A stretch of 64,000 bases of DNA from Corythucha ciliata (Eukaryota; Arthropoda; Insecta; Hemiptera; Tingidae). The stretch lies in the NCBI GenBank assembly GCA_038030265.1, contig CM075941.1, forward strand, positions 16,120,001-16,184,000. Reading direction: 5' to 3'. A program made the translations under genes and the position numbers. Shown here one piece after another: positions 11,500-22,275 of the stretch (the stretch's first letter is position 1; every line of letters starts with the position of its first letter). The notes beneath the pieces are model-generated. The model did not search any database. It was given only the letters and a program-made list of their open reading frames with translations, and was not told the origin of the DNA.

Positions 11500-12540
11500 A
11501 TTCGTTTGTTTACTGTTTGTTTACGTTTGTTTAGCCAAAATGTTCGTTTGTTTAGCCCTGCAAAATACAATTTTTTAAAAAACAAAATGTGTGCCGCCAA
11601 CTTCACGCAACGGCACACATGACCCCAATCGTTTGTTTAGCTACATATTCGGACACAACTTCGTTTGTTTAGCCCAACTTTACGTTTGTTTAGTCCAAAT
11701 TTTCGTTTGTTTAGCCCAGCAAAACATGTATTTATAAGAAAATACATCATGTGTGCCACCAACTTCACGTAACGGCACACATGACCTTAATCGTTTGTTT
11801 CGCTACATATTCGTACAGAACTTCGTTTGTTTACGTTTGTTTAGCCCAAATTTTCGTTTGTTTAGCCCAGCAAAACATGTATTTATGAGAAAATACATCA
11901 TGTGTGCCGCCAACTTCACGCAACGGCACACATGACTACAATCGTTTGTTTCGCCACATATTCAGACACGGAATGGTTTTTCTCGTTTGTTTAGCCAAAA
12001 TTCTTTTGCTTGTAGTATACAAAGTTTAGCAAAATTCTTTTACCTTGCGGTATAAAAAGTTTTAAAAACAAATTTTTGTCGTGAAATTCACGCAGCGGCA
12101 CATACGAATGTAATCGTTTGTTTAGGGGCAATCTCTGTAGCAACATAGTTTTAATACGTTTGTTTGGTCAAAATTTTCGTTTGTTTAGCTTTGCAATATA
12201 AATTTTTTTATCGTCAAAATTATTATCCCTCCAACTTTTTGTAGAGGCACTTATGAAGCAAAAGGTTTTTTTAACTGGTATTTCCGTTTTGGGGAAGTCT
12301 GAACGATTATGGTTGAACTGTCGTTGTTCTATTCGTCTTGAGCGATACGCAGCTGTACTGATTATAATAACTCGTGTGATTCACAAAGATTCGTTCATTA
12401 TTCTTACTAATTCACATTGTTTGGCTGTTTCGCCCTAATGTCTGTTCTGCATTGTATTATTCATTTTTTCGAAAAAGAAAATGAGGCCAGCCAACTTTGC
12501 GCAACGACACACATGACTATTTCTGTGTTTTTCTCCCTTT
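11500..12540 (+). repeat. Left arm: diverged tandem units
   Basis: Units in CGTTTGTTTAG orientation. The hairpin word GCCGCCAACTTCACGCAACG appears near 11591, 11752 and 11908 and in increasingly decayed form near 12080, 12235 and 12490. Divergence rises toward the centre of the element. Confidence 0.7.
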
Positions 12541-13030
12541 AAAATCATACTCAAGTAGTGTAAACTTCGAAATTAATAAAATAAAAAAAATAACACCATG
12601 ATGTTCACACGGTCGCCATTCCTAGAGGAGGTTGACGACCAAGGAAAATTGTGTATTTTTGGTCTCTCCAGGAAACAATTTGTTGTTAAAACGTTTTCCA
12701 GTTTTTAACTCATCCTGAGTGCTCAAAACATGCTCCGATGGGGTTCCCCGTGTCTAAATTACCAACACGTCAGGTTTGCTGATGAACACAATCATCACAT
12801 ATTGATGCCGACGGACAGTAGCCCGTAAGCATTGCCAACACTCTTTGAAAATTGCGTCTTGGGAGTGACAACAACCATGCTGTTAATCCTCCGTCCCAGT
12901 CTCTCAAACATTGCCTGACTTGCCTGCATACCGACATTACATTCCAGGAACTAAGTACTAATGCGCGATATACTAATGAACTATTGGTTGCAAGGAGACG
13001 GAAGATGGGAAATCTTGTTGTTGTTTGAGG
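12541..13030. other. Unrepeated core of the palindromic element
   Basis: About 490 bp with no tandem units, separating the two arms. No open frame with family similarity was seen. It may be the spacer of a fold-back element or older host sequence caught between two inverted satellite blocks. Confidence 0.4.
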
Positions 13031-14800
13031 TCATGTGTGCCGTTGCGTGAAGTTGGCGGCACACATGATGTATTTTATTATAAATACACGTTTTGCTGGG
13101 CTAAACAAACGAAAATTGGGGCTAAACAAACGAAAATTTGGGCTAAACAAACGTAAACAAACGAAGTTCTGTTCGAATATGTAGCGAAACAAACGATTGG
13201 GTTCATGTGTGCCGTTGCGTGAAGTTGGCGGCACACATGATGTATTTTCTCATAAAAACAAGTTTTGCTGGGCTAAACAAACGAAAATTTGGACTAAACA
13301 AACGTAAATTTGGGCTAAATAAACGTAAACAAACGAAGTTGTGTCTGAATATGTAGCGAAACAAACGATTGGTTTCATGTGTGCCGTTGCGTGAAGTTGG
13401 CGGCACACATGATGTATTTTCTTATAAATACATGTTTTGCTGGGCTAAACAAACGATAATTTAGGCTAAACAAACGTAAACAAACGAAGCTCTGTTCGAA
13501 TATGTAGCGAAACAAACGATTGGTTTCATGTGTGCCGTTGCGTGAAGTTGGCGGCACACATGATGTATTTTCTTATAAATACATGTTTTGCTGGGCTAAA
13601 CAAACGAAAATTTAGGCTAAACAAACGTAAACAAACGAAGTTCTGTTCGAATATGTAGCGAAACAAACGATTGGGTTCATGTGTGCCGTTGCGTGAAGTT
13701 GGCGGCACTCATGATGTATTTTCTTATAAATACATGTTTTGCTGGGCTAAACAAACGAAAATTAAGGCTAAACAAACGTAAACAAACGAAGTTCTGTTCG
13801 AATATGTAGCGAAACAAACGATTGGTTTCATGTGTGCCGTTGCGTGAAGTTGGCGGCACACATGATGTATTTTCTTATAAATACATGTTTTGCTGGGCTA
13901 AACAAACGAAAATTTGGGCTAAACAAACGTAAACAAACGAAGTTCAGTTCGAATATGTAGCGAAACAAACGATTGGGTTCATGTGTGCCGTTGCGTGAAG
14001 TTGGCGGCACACATGATGTATTTTCTTATAAATACATGTTTTGCTGGGCTAAACAAACGAAAATTTGGGCTAAACAAACGAAGTTCTGTCCGAATATGTA
14101 GCGAAACAAACGATTGGTGTCATGTGTGCCGTTGCGTGAAGTTGGCGGCACACATGATGTATTTTCTCATAAATACACGTTTTGCTGGGCTAAACAAACG
14201 AACATTTGGGCTAAACAAACGTAAACAAACGAAGTTCTGTCCGATTATGTAGCGAAACAAACGATTCGGGTCATGTGTGCCCGTTAACAAACGTTACTTT
14301 GTGGGCTAAACAAACGAAAATTTGGGCTAAACAAACGTAAACAAACGAAGTTCTGTTCGAATATGTAGCGAAACAAACGATTGGGTTCATGTGTGCCGTT
14401 GCGTGAAGTTGGCGGCACACATGATGTATTTTCTTATAAATACATGTTTTGCTGGGCTAAAAAAACGAAAATTTCGGCTAAACAAACGTAAACAAACGAA
14501 GTTCTGTCCGAATATGTAGCGAAACAAACGATTGGGGTCATGTGTGCTGTTGCGTGAAGTTGACGGCACACATTTTGTTTTTCAACAAATTGTATGTTGC
14601 AGGGCTAAACGAACGATAATTTGGCTAAACAAACGTTAACAAACGAAGTTGTGTCTGAATATGTAGCGAAGCAAACGATTGGGGTCATGTGTGCCGTTGC
14701 GTGAAGTTGGCGGCACACATTTTGTTTTTAAAAAATTGTATTTTGCAGGGCTAAACAAACGAAAATTTTGGCTATACAAACGTAAACAAACAGTAAACAA
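13031..14800 (-). repeat. Right arm: homogeneous 151/172-bp tandem units with hairpins
   Basis: A 36-bp hairpin begins each unit: 11-bp perfect arms CATGTGTGCCG and CGGCACACATG around a 14-nt loop. It starts at 13032, 13204, 13376, 13527, 13678, 13829, 13980, 14121, 14388, 14539 and 14686, with a broken one at 14272. Spacing is 172 in the first two, 151 in most others, and 141, 116 or 147 where subunits are lost. The 21-bp difference is one extra GGGCTAAACAAACG subunit. Units from 13376 to 14120 are nearly identical. The 60-67-codon open frames on the minus strand are repeat artefacts. Confidence 0.85.
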
Positions 14801-14989
14801 ACGAATGGCGCCATTTTCGTCGTGTTTGGTGATATGTGTGCCGCCAGGTTCACGTGCATCTCCTATGCAGGCAAATTAAAGGGCACCCGGGGCATTTTGT
14901 ACAGCCGGGCGGGAAGACTCGAAATTGGACCGCTGGGAGAGTCTGCACAGATATTCTGCACTTTAAGAATGACATCACGCCTCTTTTGT

Positions 14990-15240
14990 ACATGATCGGT
15001 AATAATGCAATTACTGTTACCGTGCCAAACGCTGTTTTCAACCGATGTAAACGGCGTAAACTACCGTCATGTCAGTGAGCAAGCGGTAGAAAAGCCTCCT
15101 AGCGTGGTTGCTTTAACCGTTGATATACATTTACTATTAACGTGACTGTCTTTAATTTCAACCGGATATACAAGAACACACGTTAGTTTTTACCGATAAA
15201 TCACTACCATTCTACTTTGTAAAATCAACATTCGGTAAAA
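14990..15240. repeat. ACCGT-rich degenerate repeat, block 1
   Basis: ACCG-containing words or their complement recur every 10-30 bp (TTACCGTGCC, CAACCGATG, CTACCGTCATG, TTAACCGTTGATATAC, CAACCGGATATAC, TTTTACCGATAA). The same vocabulary, including AACCGTTGATG, fills 17.88-18.45 kb. Confidence 0.5.
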
Positions 15241-15304
15241 ATTATTTTTGTACTGCCGGGCGAAAAGACTCGAAATTCGACCGCTGGAGGAGTCTTGAGC
15301 GGGC

Positions 15305-15455
15305 GATAGTGTTGCACGGGACCAACCCCCTCATGAGCGAGACCGAGACCACTTAAGTCTCGTCTCGGTCTCGCTCATGAGGGGTTGGTCTCGGTCTCGA
15401 TCATGAAAAGTCGGTCTCGGTCTCGAAAGTCTCGGTCTCGTCTCGAAAAGTTAAA
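15305..15455. repeat. Near-perfect palindrome and GGTCTC repeats
   Basis: A left arm at 15321-15349 and a right arm at 15362-15389 are complementary over about 28 bp with one bulged base, around a 12-nt loop at 15350-15361. After it, GGTCTCGGTCTCG-type words repeat to about 15446. The start (TAGTGTTGCACGGGACC at 15307-15323) resembles the termini of some hAT-type transposons from general knowledge of that family; the matching far end was not found. Confidence 0.7.
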
Positions 15456-16125
15456 GGCGCGAATTCAAAGTATGTTTGATATTAGTGACGAGTGATCCTA
15501 TTCTCGCCTCAATGATTACAGATGACGACGATAGATGAATTTATACTTTACTTTCCTTCCTTGGTGGCTCGTGGCACGAAGGGAGATAAGTGATACACTA
15601 CTGATTAATGATCAACGAGCTTTGTAATTGCCCAAAATAGAATCATGCCTTTAAAACAATCGTCACACTTAAATTGGGAATTCAACGAGATCAACTCAAA
15701 ATCTCGCACATGCAGGGGCGTAGCGTGATATTTTGATGCCCGGTGCGGTGGTCATGGCAGATGTCCCCCTCGCTGCACTATAAAAACAAAAACAAAAAAA
15801 ACGCGAGTTTCTGCAGATACTCGCAGCAATCGGAAATCATCCCAAGGCTCAGGGTAGGGGAAAACGTCAGGGTTCTCGGGGAAATTTTCTCCCAAAAATC
15901 GTATTCGATTTAGCAGGGAAGGACCATGACCTATATTTAACTTCAGATAGATTCTCAAACCGTATACGCTTTTTCCGGAATAATCAGACCGTGGTCTCAG
16001 ATTGATAGATTATGGGCGTGGAAATGTTTTTCAGTGGTAAAATCAGCAGTTTCATAGTCCTTGTGAACTACTAAATAGATATTCTGTAACTGAGCCAAAT
16101 GTGATGTCCGATCAAAGATGGGGGG
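15456..16125. other. Unique non-coding sequence
   Basis: No gene or repeat was recognised. The 68-codon minus-strand frame at 15752-15958 shows no family features. Confidence 0.4.
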
Positions 16126-16129
16126 AGGG

Positions 16130-16500
16130 GGTGTTCCGGAGAGAACCAACTTCACGAGAATGGCTCTTCAAGAACCGATTTCGTGGGGTTTAATCGTTAA
16201 AAAAAAAAAAAAAAAATCTTGAGGGTTTGGCTCTGCTTTGCTGGTTCGGCTTTTTAGAAACCGCACTCACGGCTTTGACTCCTGACAACCCAATTTTCGC
16301 GAATTGAACCAACTTCACGGATTTGGCACTTCAATAAACCAATCTCAAGGGCTTTAGTCGTTTCAAAACACCAATCTTGAGGGTTTGTATCTTCAAGCAA
16401 CAGAATTCGCGGAACATGCGGCATCTACTTAAAATACCAATTTCGCGTGTTATTTGACTCAATAAACAACAATGTTACGGGTTTGTCTCTTCGACTGTTC
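16130..16500 (-). repeat. Family A array, reverse orientation
   Basis: Units read TTTCGTGGGGTTT, AATTTTCGCG, TTTGGCTCTTC on the plus strand, the reverse complement of GAGCCAAACC..CGAAATTGG. An A run lies at 16199-16217. Confidence 0.55.
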
Positions 16501-16960
16501 CAAGGGTGAAATCGGCTGCTTCATGAGCGAAATTGACAGATTATGCGATGAAATTACAGTTTCAAGGACGAAATTGACAGTTGTAACTTACTAGGACGAA
16601 ATTGACAGTTTCCAGGACAACATTTATAGTTTGTAGGACAAAATGCTACAGGCTCAATGTCAATTTTTTCACTGGAATAATCAGTTTCCAGGGCACTACG
16701 GAGAAATAAAAGAAGAAATAAAATTGACAGTACTGTAGGATAGAATTGATAGATTGACAGTTTCAACACAGTTTCGACAGAACGTCGAAATTGACCGTTT
16801 CAAGGGTGAAATCGGCTGTTTCCAGGACGAAATTATTAAAATTTATACGATGAAATTGAAAGCTTCCAGGACGAGATTTACAGTTTCTCGGACGACATTG
16901 ATAGTTCATAGAACAAAATTGACAGTCTCCAGGACGAAATTGAAAGTTTATCCCTTGAAG
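16500..16960 (+). repeat. Family D array (GACGAAATTGACAGTTTCCAG type)
   Basis: Units of roughly 25-32 bp with the pattern GGACGAAATTGACAGTTTC, CA. Variants replace GAAATTG with AACATTTA. The 70-codon frame at 16754-16966 consists only of repeated TVSRTKL-like residues and is not a gene. Confidence 0.7.
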
Positions 16961-17600
16961 TCCTAGTGCGTCGCATTCTGGACACCTGCTTTATACCCCT
17001 GGAGTACCCCTCAACATTTTTTCAAAAATCGCGTCAGAAGCCATTCAAATTGACTGTAATACACTCAGCTCCTTACCAGCACATTAATCCATTAAAACCC
17101 TTTTCAGCATGCGATATCCATTCGTTAAAGATCAATTAACTCGTTCACATGAACTCAGGAAGAGATAAAGTATAAAAAAGGGTATGCACGGTGGAGCAGT
17201 TTTTCATTTTTCAGCAGGAAGTTAAGGGCTAACAATCCATAATTGCACTTTATGGGGCATTCAGTTTAAGAATATAAATTACCATTTACCAGCGAAACAT
17301 TGGAAGAAACTCACTGCCAGTCCCGCCGAGCTCATTGACATTAACTTCCTGAACCAAAAAAACACTGAAAACCACAACAAAATGGCGTCGAAAACCCCGA
17401 AAGTGTTCCCTATGTTGGACACAACGCACAAAAAGCCGGGAAAAACGTGTCCTACCACTATCAGTTGGAGTTTATTCAACTCATAAACGTGTTCTAACTC
17501 ACTCCGATTCAAAAGTCAGGTCATTTCATCTATAGCGCAGTCTCCAACTAGGTTTCCAATATGAGGTACACAAAAGGTCCCAGACCCAAAACTCAATTGG
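16961..17600. other. Unique non-coding sequence
   Basis: No gene was recognised. The segment separates two blocks of family D and may be a later insertion or independent sequence. Confidence 0.4.
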
Positions 17601-17614
17601 ACCCCCTGTACCTT

Positions 17615-17845
17615 AAAGGGTTATAGGACAAAATTGACAGTTTTGAACGACAACATTTAGAGTTTTGAATTATGAAAATGACATTTCCCGCGTGAAATTG
17701 ATAGTTTCAAGGACGATTTTGGCAGTACAGAGGTAGAAATTGGCAATTTTGGACGACGAAATTGACATTTCCAAGGACAACATTTACACAGAGTGAATTC
17801 CGAAATTTATATTTCCAGGACGAAATTGACAGTTTCATGAAGCTT
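17615..17845 (+). repeat. Family D array, second block
   Basis: GACAAAATTGACAGTTTT, GACGAAATTGACATTTCC and CAGGACGAAATTGACAGTTTC recur about every 28-40 bp, matching the block at 16.5 kb in sequence and orientation. Confidence 0.65.
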
Positions 17846-17879
17846 TCGGTCGAATTCATTGTGGCCAGACTCAAGACGG

Positions 17880-18450
17880 TGTTTCTTAACCGAGTAGAGA
17901 TACCTGTTTTACCGTTGAGTAACCGTTGATGCAACCGTCATGACAGTAGAATTTTACCGTTTTTTTTCTGCTGATGCTACCGTATAATATACAAATTTCG
18001 GTTCGCCACTACCGTAAACACACTGTTGGACTAACCGCCTGACACGGCTGTGATTACCGAGTATACTGTCAGCTTTCACCGATGTTAGACAGTTGCTGTA
18101 ACAGACAAGGGAGTTGTGGGTCGGAAGAATCTACCGTAAAGTAACGGTTAGAGTTAACCGTCTAGTGATGGTTCATTCAACAGATATGTCTCAACTGACT
18201 GGGATCATGTGTTTAACCGTGTTTGTGGCTTGACCGTCAGACTCGGTTGCAAACATTTTACCGATAATATGCGCAAACCGAGTGCATTTAACCGTATCAA
18301 GCTTGTTGGTAGTCTTTATCAACTCATGACGGTTGCAATCATTTTACCGACAACATGCGTTAACCGAGTCAAGACGTGCATTCAACCGTATCAAGCTTGT
18401 CGGTTGACATTACAGACTCGTGACGGTTGCAAACATTTTACCGGTTCAAC
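17880..18450. repeat. ACCGT-rich degenerate repeat, block 2, with about 90-bp tandem copies
   Basis: ACCGTT, AACCGAG and TTTTACCG words occur every 10-25 bp. From 18240 there is a clearer tandem repeat of about 85-95 bp: GGTTGCAAACATTTTACCG starts at about 18244, 18328 (one mismatch) and 18424, and the CAACCGTATCAAGCTTGT type occurs twice between them. Confidence 0.6.
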
Positions 18451-18459
18451 ATTTTACGA

Positions 18460-20132
18460 GAAAGTGCCTCTTTTTTTCCCAGTGTACCAAGTAAGCGCAT
18501 TTGATTTAAGAATACATATTTCAAAACTATAAAATTAATTATATGCATAAGAGCGTTGGCGTTAAATCTAGAGATCTATACACAGAAGTCAGAGCGCACA
18601 GAGAACTATAATTAACAACAGATAGTTGGGATTATCTATCAACTAAGTCGACGGAAATCACATTTTACGTAGTTTTCACACTGCTAAATTTTTTACTATA
18701 ATTTTCACCACTTTTTTTCGACTTTTCTGTGGTTATACATTATGAATGTGATGTCAGCTCGGACTCGATTTTTTTCACGAACACCATACTTCCGTTCCCG
18801 AAGGGAACATGGAAGTAAAATAAAATCGCTTACCCCCTTTTGCAAGGTGATTTCCTCTATTTACTGGATTATTAATAATAATAACCCAACCGAATCAATT
18901 ACACGATGTCAAGGAATATAACAATATGCTGTGGGTACGAGAATTAATAGATTATAATAATAAGGAAAACCGCTATGATAGAACTTATGAGCTTGTTTTT
19001 ATTGAATAGCTGTAATGAATGAAAGAAAAGTCAATAAAGAATATAGCAAACAAACAATAATAGTATATTATATGTATATCGAGGGAGTAATTGCAGGGTT
19101 TATTTTCCATGAGACAAGTTTAGCAGCACGAGACAGCGAGGGCTGTAATGTCTTGAGGAAAATAAACTGATTTACTCCAACTTTTACTTGATTTACTTTA
19201 ACTTTATGTACAACCAAAAATTACAGAATTTTGAAAATACGTAGTTATACACGCTTAGATTGAACATAAAAGCTTTGGGAATAACGAATCTTACTCCCTG
19301 GGGTGTGAATTTCAATCGTTATAGCACGCTTTGAAGGGGATAAACACCAGTTTACATACCGGTTGTACATAAAATATTTAAATTCATACGTTAAATTTGC
19401 AAGTGGATTCAAATTTCACACAGAATATGCAGATGACAGGGGGAAAGGAACCCCACACGATACCAATCAACAGAATATCCTTCCGATATCAGGCTGTTGA
19501 CTGTTCTGTACCAATTTTTCTTTAGGCTTGGGGCGAATATATCACGCTTTTTGACAGTCCTTTAACATTTAGATACTTGTGGGTATAATTCGAAATGTCC
19601 TTCCTCTTATCCACAATACAGAGTTCCCAATCCACGATCATTCAACTCACTTTGAATGGGCCACGTCGTATGACGTGTTTACAGGACAAAGCCGTTATTT
19701 CATGGCCCAAGTCAAGAATTACGGCTGTGATTATGGCGCTAACAAACAAAATGACACATTTATTTTAAAAGCAGATACAGCGTAACAGTATTCTGTTCTG
19801 AAACATGAAACAAATGTATAGCGAGATAGGTACCTATATTTGTGACCGTGAGGGCGAGACCTATACAGAAACATCTCAATTTCGTACGTTCTCTGACCGA
19901 TAACGAGTCCCACTGAATAGTAGAAATCTGGTGTCTCCTTTCCCATTGATTAAATGTTCTACTGCCATAAAATTTTACAATCTAGTCGTGACCTACCAGG
20001 TAGTTTGCTCAAGTCTCACGATTTTATGATGGTGCGTAAATAGGCTCATGCACCCTAATCTTCAGGATTAAGAAAAAAATCATTTCAATAAGATAACAAG
20101 AAAAAAGTCCAATCGCTTTGCGAATTCACTCA
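18460..20132. other. AT-rich intergenic sequence, 3' flank of the transporter gene
   Basis: No gene was recognised. A minus-strand AATAAA lies at 19759-19764, about 370 nt beyond the transporter stop, and could be its polyadenylation signal. Confidence 0.4.
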
Positions 20133-21562
20133 TCATAAACGTTGAGATGTGGCCTCTTTTTGAGCGATTTCATCTTGGATTTCTTCCAAAGTTTTTCCTT
20201 TGGTTTCGAGTAAAAACAGATAAACACAAATGCACCCCACGGTATTGAAACCACCGCAAATGTACATCGTATTGGCCATGCCCACTGCCTCTCTGACCGG
20301 AAGGAACGCCTGGTTGAACAGCAAGAGACTGACGGACGTTGTTATTGTCACGATCATGGTGGCACGTCCGCACAAGTCGACTGTGAAGAGTTCGCCGATT
20401 AAAATATGATAGAGCTGCTGGGAGCCGAGATTACTGAATATATCGACAAGAATGAACATGGCGAGTGGTATCCAGAGGGTTGAGCTCATGTTGTAATCGG
20501 TTTGATCGTGGTAATAGTACCAAATGCCGGCACCAATGAAAGCGATGCCAGCTCCTAGAAAGGAGATAAATGACAGTGGTCGTCTTCCGGCGCGATCCAC
20601 TAATAACATGGAACCTAAAGTCGAGAAGGTGCTCACGAAGGACATGATAAGAGTGGCCGTGGCGGAACTCATTGAAGATTTAGGTATAATAGTGGGCAAC
20701 AGACTTTTTATTGTGTCGTAACCCGCGACTTTAGCAAGTAAACTGAAAAGCAAAACCATACCGAGAGATTTCCTAGTATTTCTCCTCAGAAGTTCTTTAA
20801 AACCATTCAAACCGAGAGTTTTCGTGTTTGAAACCGTGAGATGTTCCTCCATTCTTACTAAGTCTTCTTCTTTACAGTACCCTCTGAGCCATACGAAGCA
20901 CTCTCTTGCTTTGTCTTTTCCTTCTTTCATCATGCAGAAATATGGTGTCTCTTTCAAAAATAGAACCACAACTATCATGGCCACCGTTGGAATCGCCGGT
21001 ATTCCGAGATAGAGATAGTAATCAGTCGCCGACAGGAAACTCGTTAAAATCGACCCACTGCTCATAGCGACAGCACTTAAAGTGGCTACGGCACCACGAA
21101 CGTCCGCTTCAATCGTTTCACCGACCACGATGGGTATCACCGACACAAAGGCGTTAATGAAAAGACCGTGAAACGCTTGAGCGAGGCAAAACCACACGAC
21201 GGTCGAATCAATAAAACCGGGCAACCAACTGATGAGATTCAAAATGGTGAGAACGAGCAAAGTGATTCGACGACCGTGTTTCTCCATCAGGTAGGCCGTG
21301 AGGAACGACCCGATAAATTTGAACACGAGCATCGTGTTAATGACGAAGATTTGATCCTGCGACGTGAGTGAGATTCGAGCCGTTCCGTCGGCCATTTGAG
21401 CGAAAAGACCGCGTGACCAGGTGTAGACCGTTCCGGCCTGAAGTCCAGTGAGGCATACTGCGTGAAAAAAACAACAAAAAAGCGATTCAATCTTTTTACT
21501 TTAGAAATTGTCAAGTTATGAACTATACCTGCAGCCCAAATCAACCTTTTCCCAAGAAACAT
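20133..21562 (-). CDS. SLC2/MFS sugar transporter, facilitated trehalose transporter Tret1-like
   Basis: A membrane carrier of the major facilitator superfamily, sugar-porter type, predicted to move a small solute across the plasma membrane. Coding exons are 21529-21562 (34 nt) and 20133-21457 (1,325 nt), with a GT-AG intron at 21458-21528; together 452 residues, typical for the family. The start was chosen because the spliced first exon supplies the beginning of membrane helix 1, and an in-frame stop lies upstream of its ATG. Seen: EKHGRR after helix 2 (residues 70-75), VDRAGRR after helix 8 (298-304) and ETKGKTLEEI near the end (429-438), all sugar-porter signatures. About twelve hydrophobic segments fit. 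Odd points: the QxSG/QQxSG motif of helix 7 is replaced by AKVAGYDT (253-260), and the loop signature after helix 6 is KETPYFCMM rather than PESPRWL. Substrate is therefore uncertain; it may not be a hexose or trehalose. Confidence 0.9.
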
Positions 21563-21599
21563 GCCTCCGAACTCTCTAGTCAACAATACATTTTTATTT

Positions 21600-22275
21600 T
21601 AACAAAAACTCTATTGAAATTACTTTAATGTATTTCTAATTGTCTCATTATAAACGTTTATTATATTTTTTAAGATTAACCGGGCTATGAAGAGATAAAT
21701 ATGCAGTTCCTTAGTCAAGGCTACCGTGAAGGAAAATCCACAATTTCGCCACGCTGTACGCAACGCATAGAATCCGTAGCTTCAGCCATGAAAACGGAGT
21801 GAAACAATTATTATAACGATGGTCTAATTATAAAGAAAAACCAAACCTTAATAATCTAACGATTATGAGTATTTTGAAGATAACGAAAATTCATGCTTGA
21901 TTGGTTGACACTAATTTAAATTTTTTCTGTTCTTTTTATCAGTTCACTTGAAAAGTATTGCGGGTTGCAAGGCAAGCGTATATCGTCCAATTTTTTAATT
22001 TTTTGAATACATTATTGAAATTTTCCGTTAGAATAAAATTCATTGTACGGCTCCTCAAGTGATTATTGAGCGTCTGAACCTCGCGTTTATTCACAGGCCA
22101 AACAAAAACATGCGGCCAGTGAACAAGTTATGGAGGCTATAATTATCAGTGAAATTACTAGTCAGGTTGTACTAGTAAATTGCAAGTTACGTTACGAGCT
22201 AAACAGTCACGAAACTGCTTGTTTGCGAAGATAAACAGCTGCAAAGTCACAAGCTATGAAACCAATGAATGATTA
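21600..22275. other. Intergenic sequence between transporter and LINE
   Basis: AT-rich sequence 5' of the transporter, so its promoter may lie here, but no core promoter could be assigned. From about 22135 there are weak family C words (GTGAAATTAC, AATTGCAAGTTACG). Confidence 0.4.

Larger units (their letters stand above)
11447..14859. mobile_element. 3.4-kb palindromic element with tandem repeats in both arms
   Basis: The outer ends are inverted copies of each other. ATGCACGTGAACCTGGCGGC begins at 11447 and its reverse complement ends at 14859, and similarity continues inward through ATATCACCAAACACGACG, AATGGCGCCATT and CGTTTGTTTACTGTTTG. Inside the termini both arms consist of tandem units with the word CTAAACAAACG (or its complement) and a hairpin with CGGCACACATG arms. 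About 0.5 kb in the middle (12541-13030) is not repeated. No transposase was seen. This fits a non-autonomous DNA transposon or fold-back element with satellite-like arms. No target duplication could be assigned. The outer flanks are not alike. Confidence 0.65.

Noticed and set aside
13031..14569. Series of 60-67-residue open frames on the minus strand beginning MPPTSRNGTH
   Set aside because: They repeat with the 151/172-bp satellite unit and exist only because the unit lacks stops in one frame. No signal of selection or family similarity.
20524..21371. Plus-strand open frames over the transporter gene
   Set aside because: Antisense shadows of a clear sugar-porter coding sequence.
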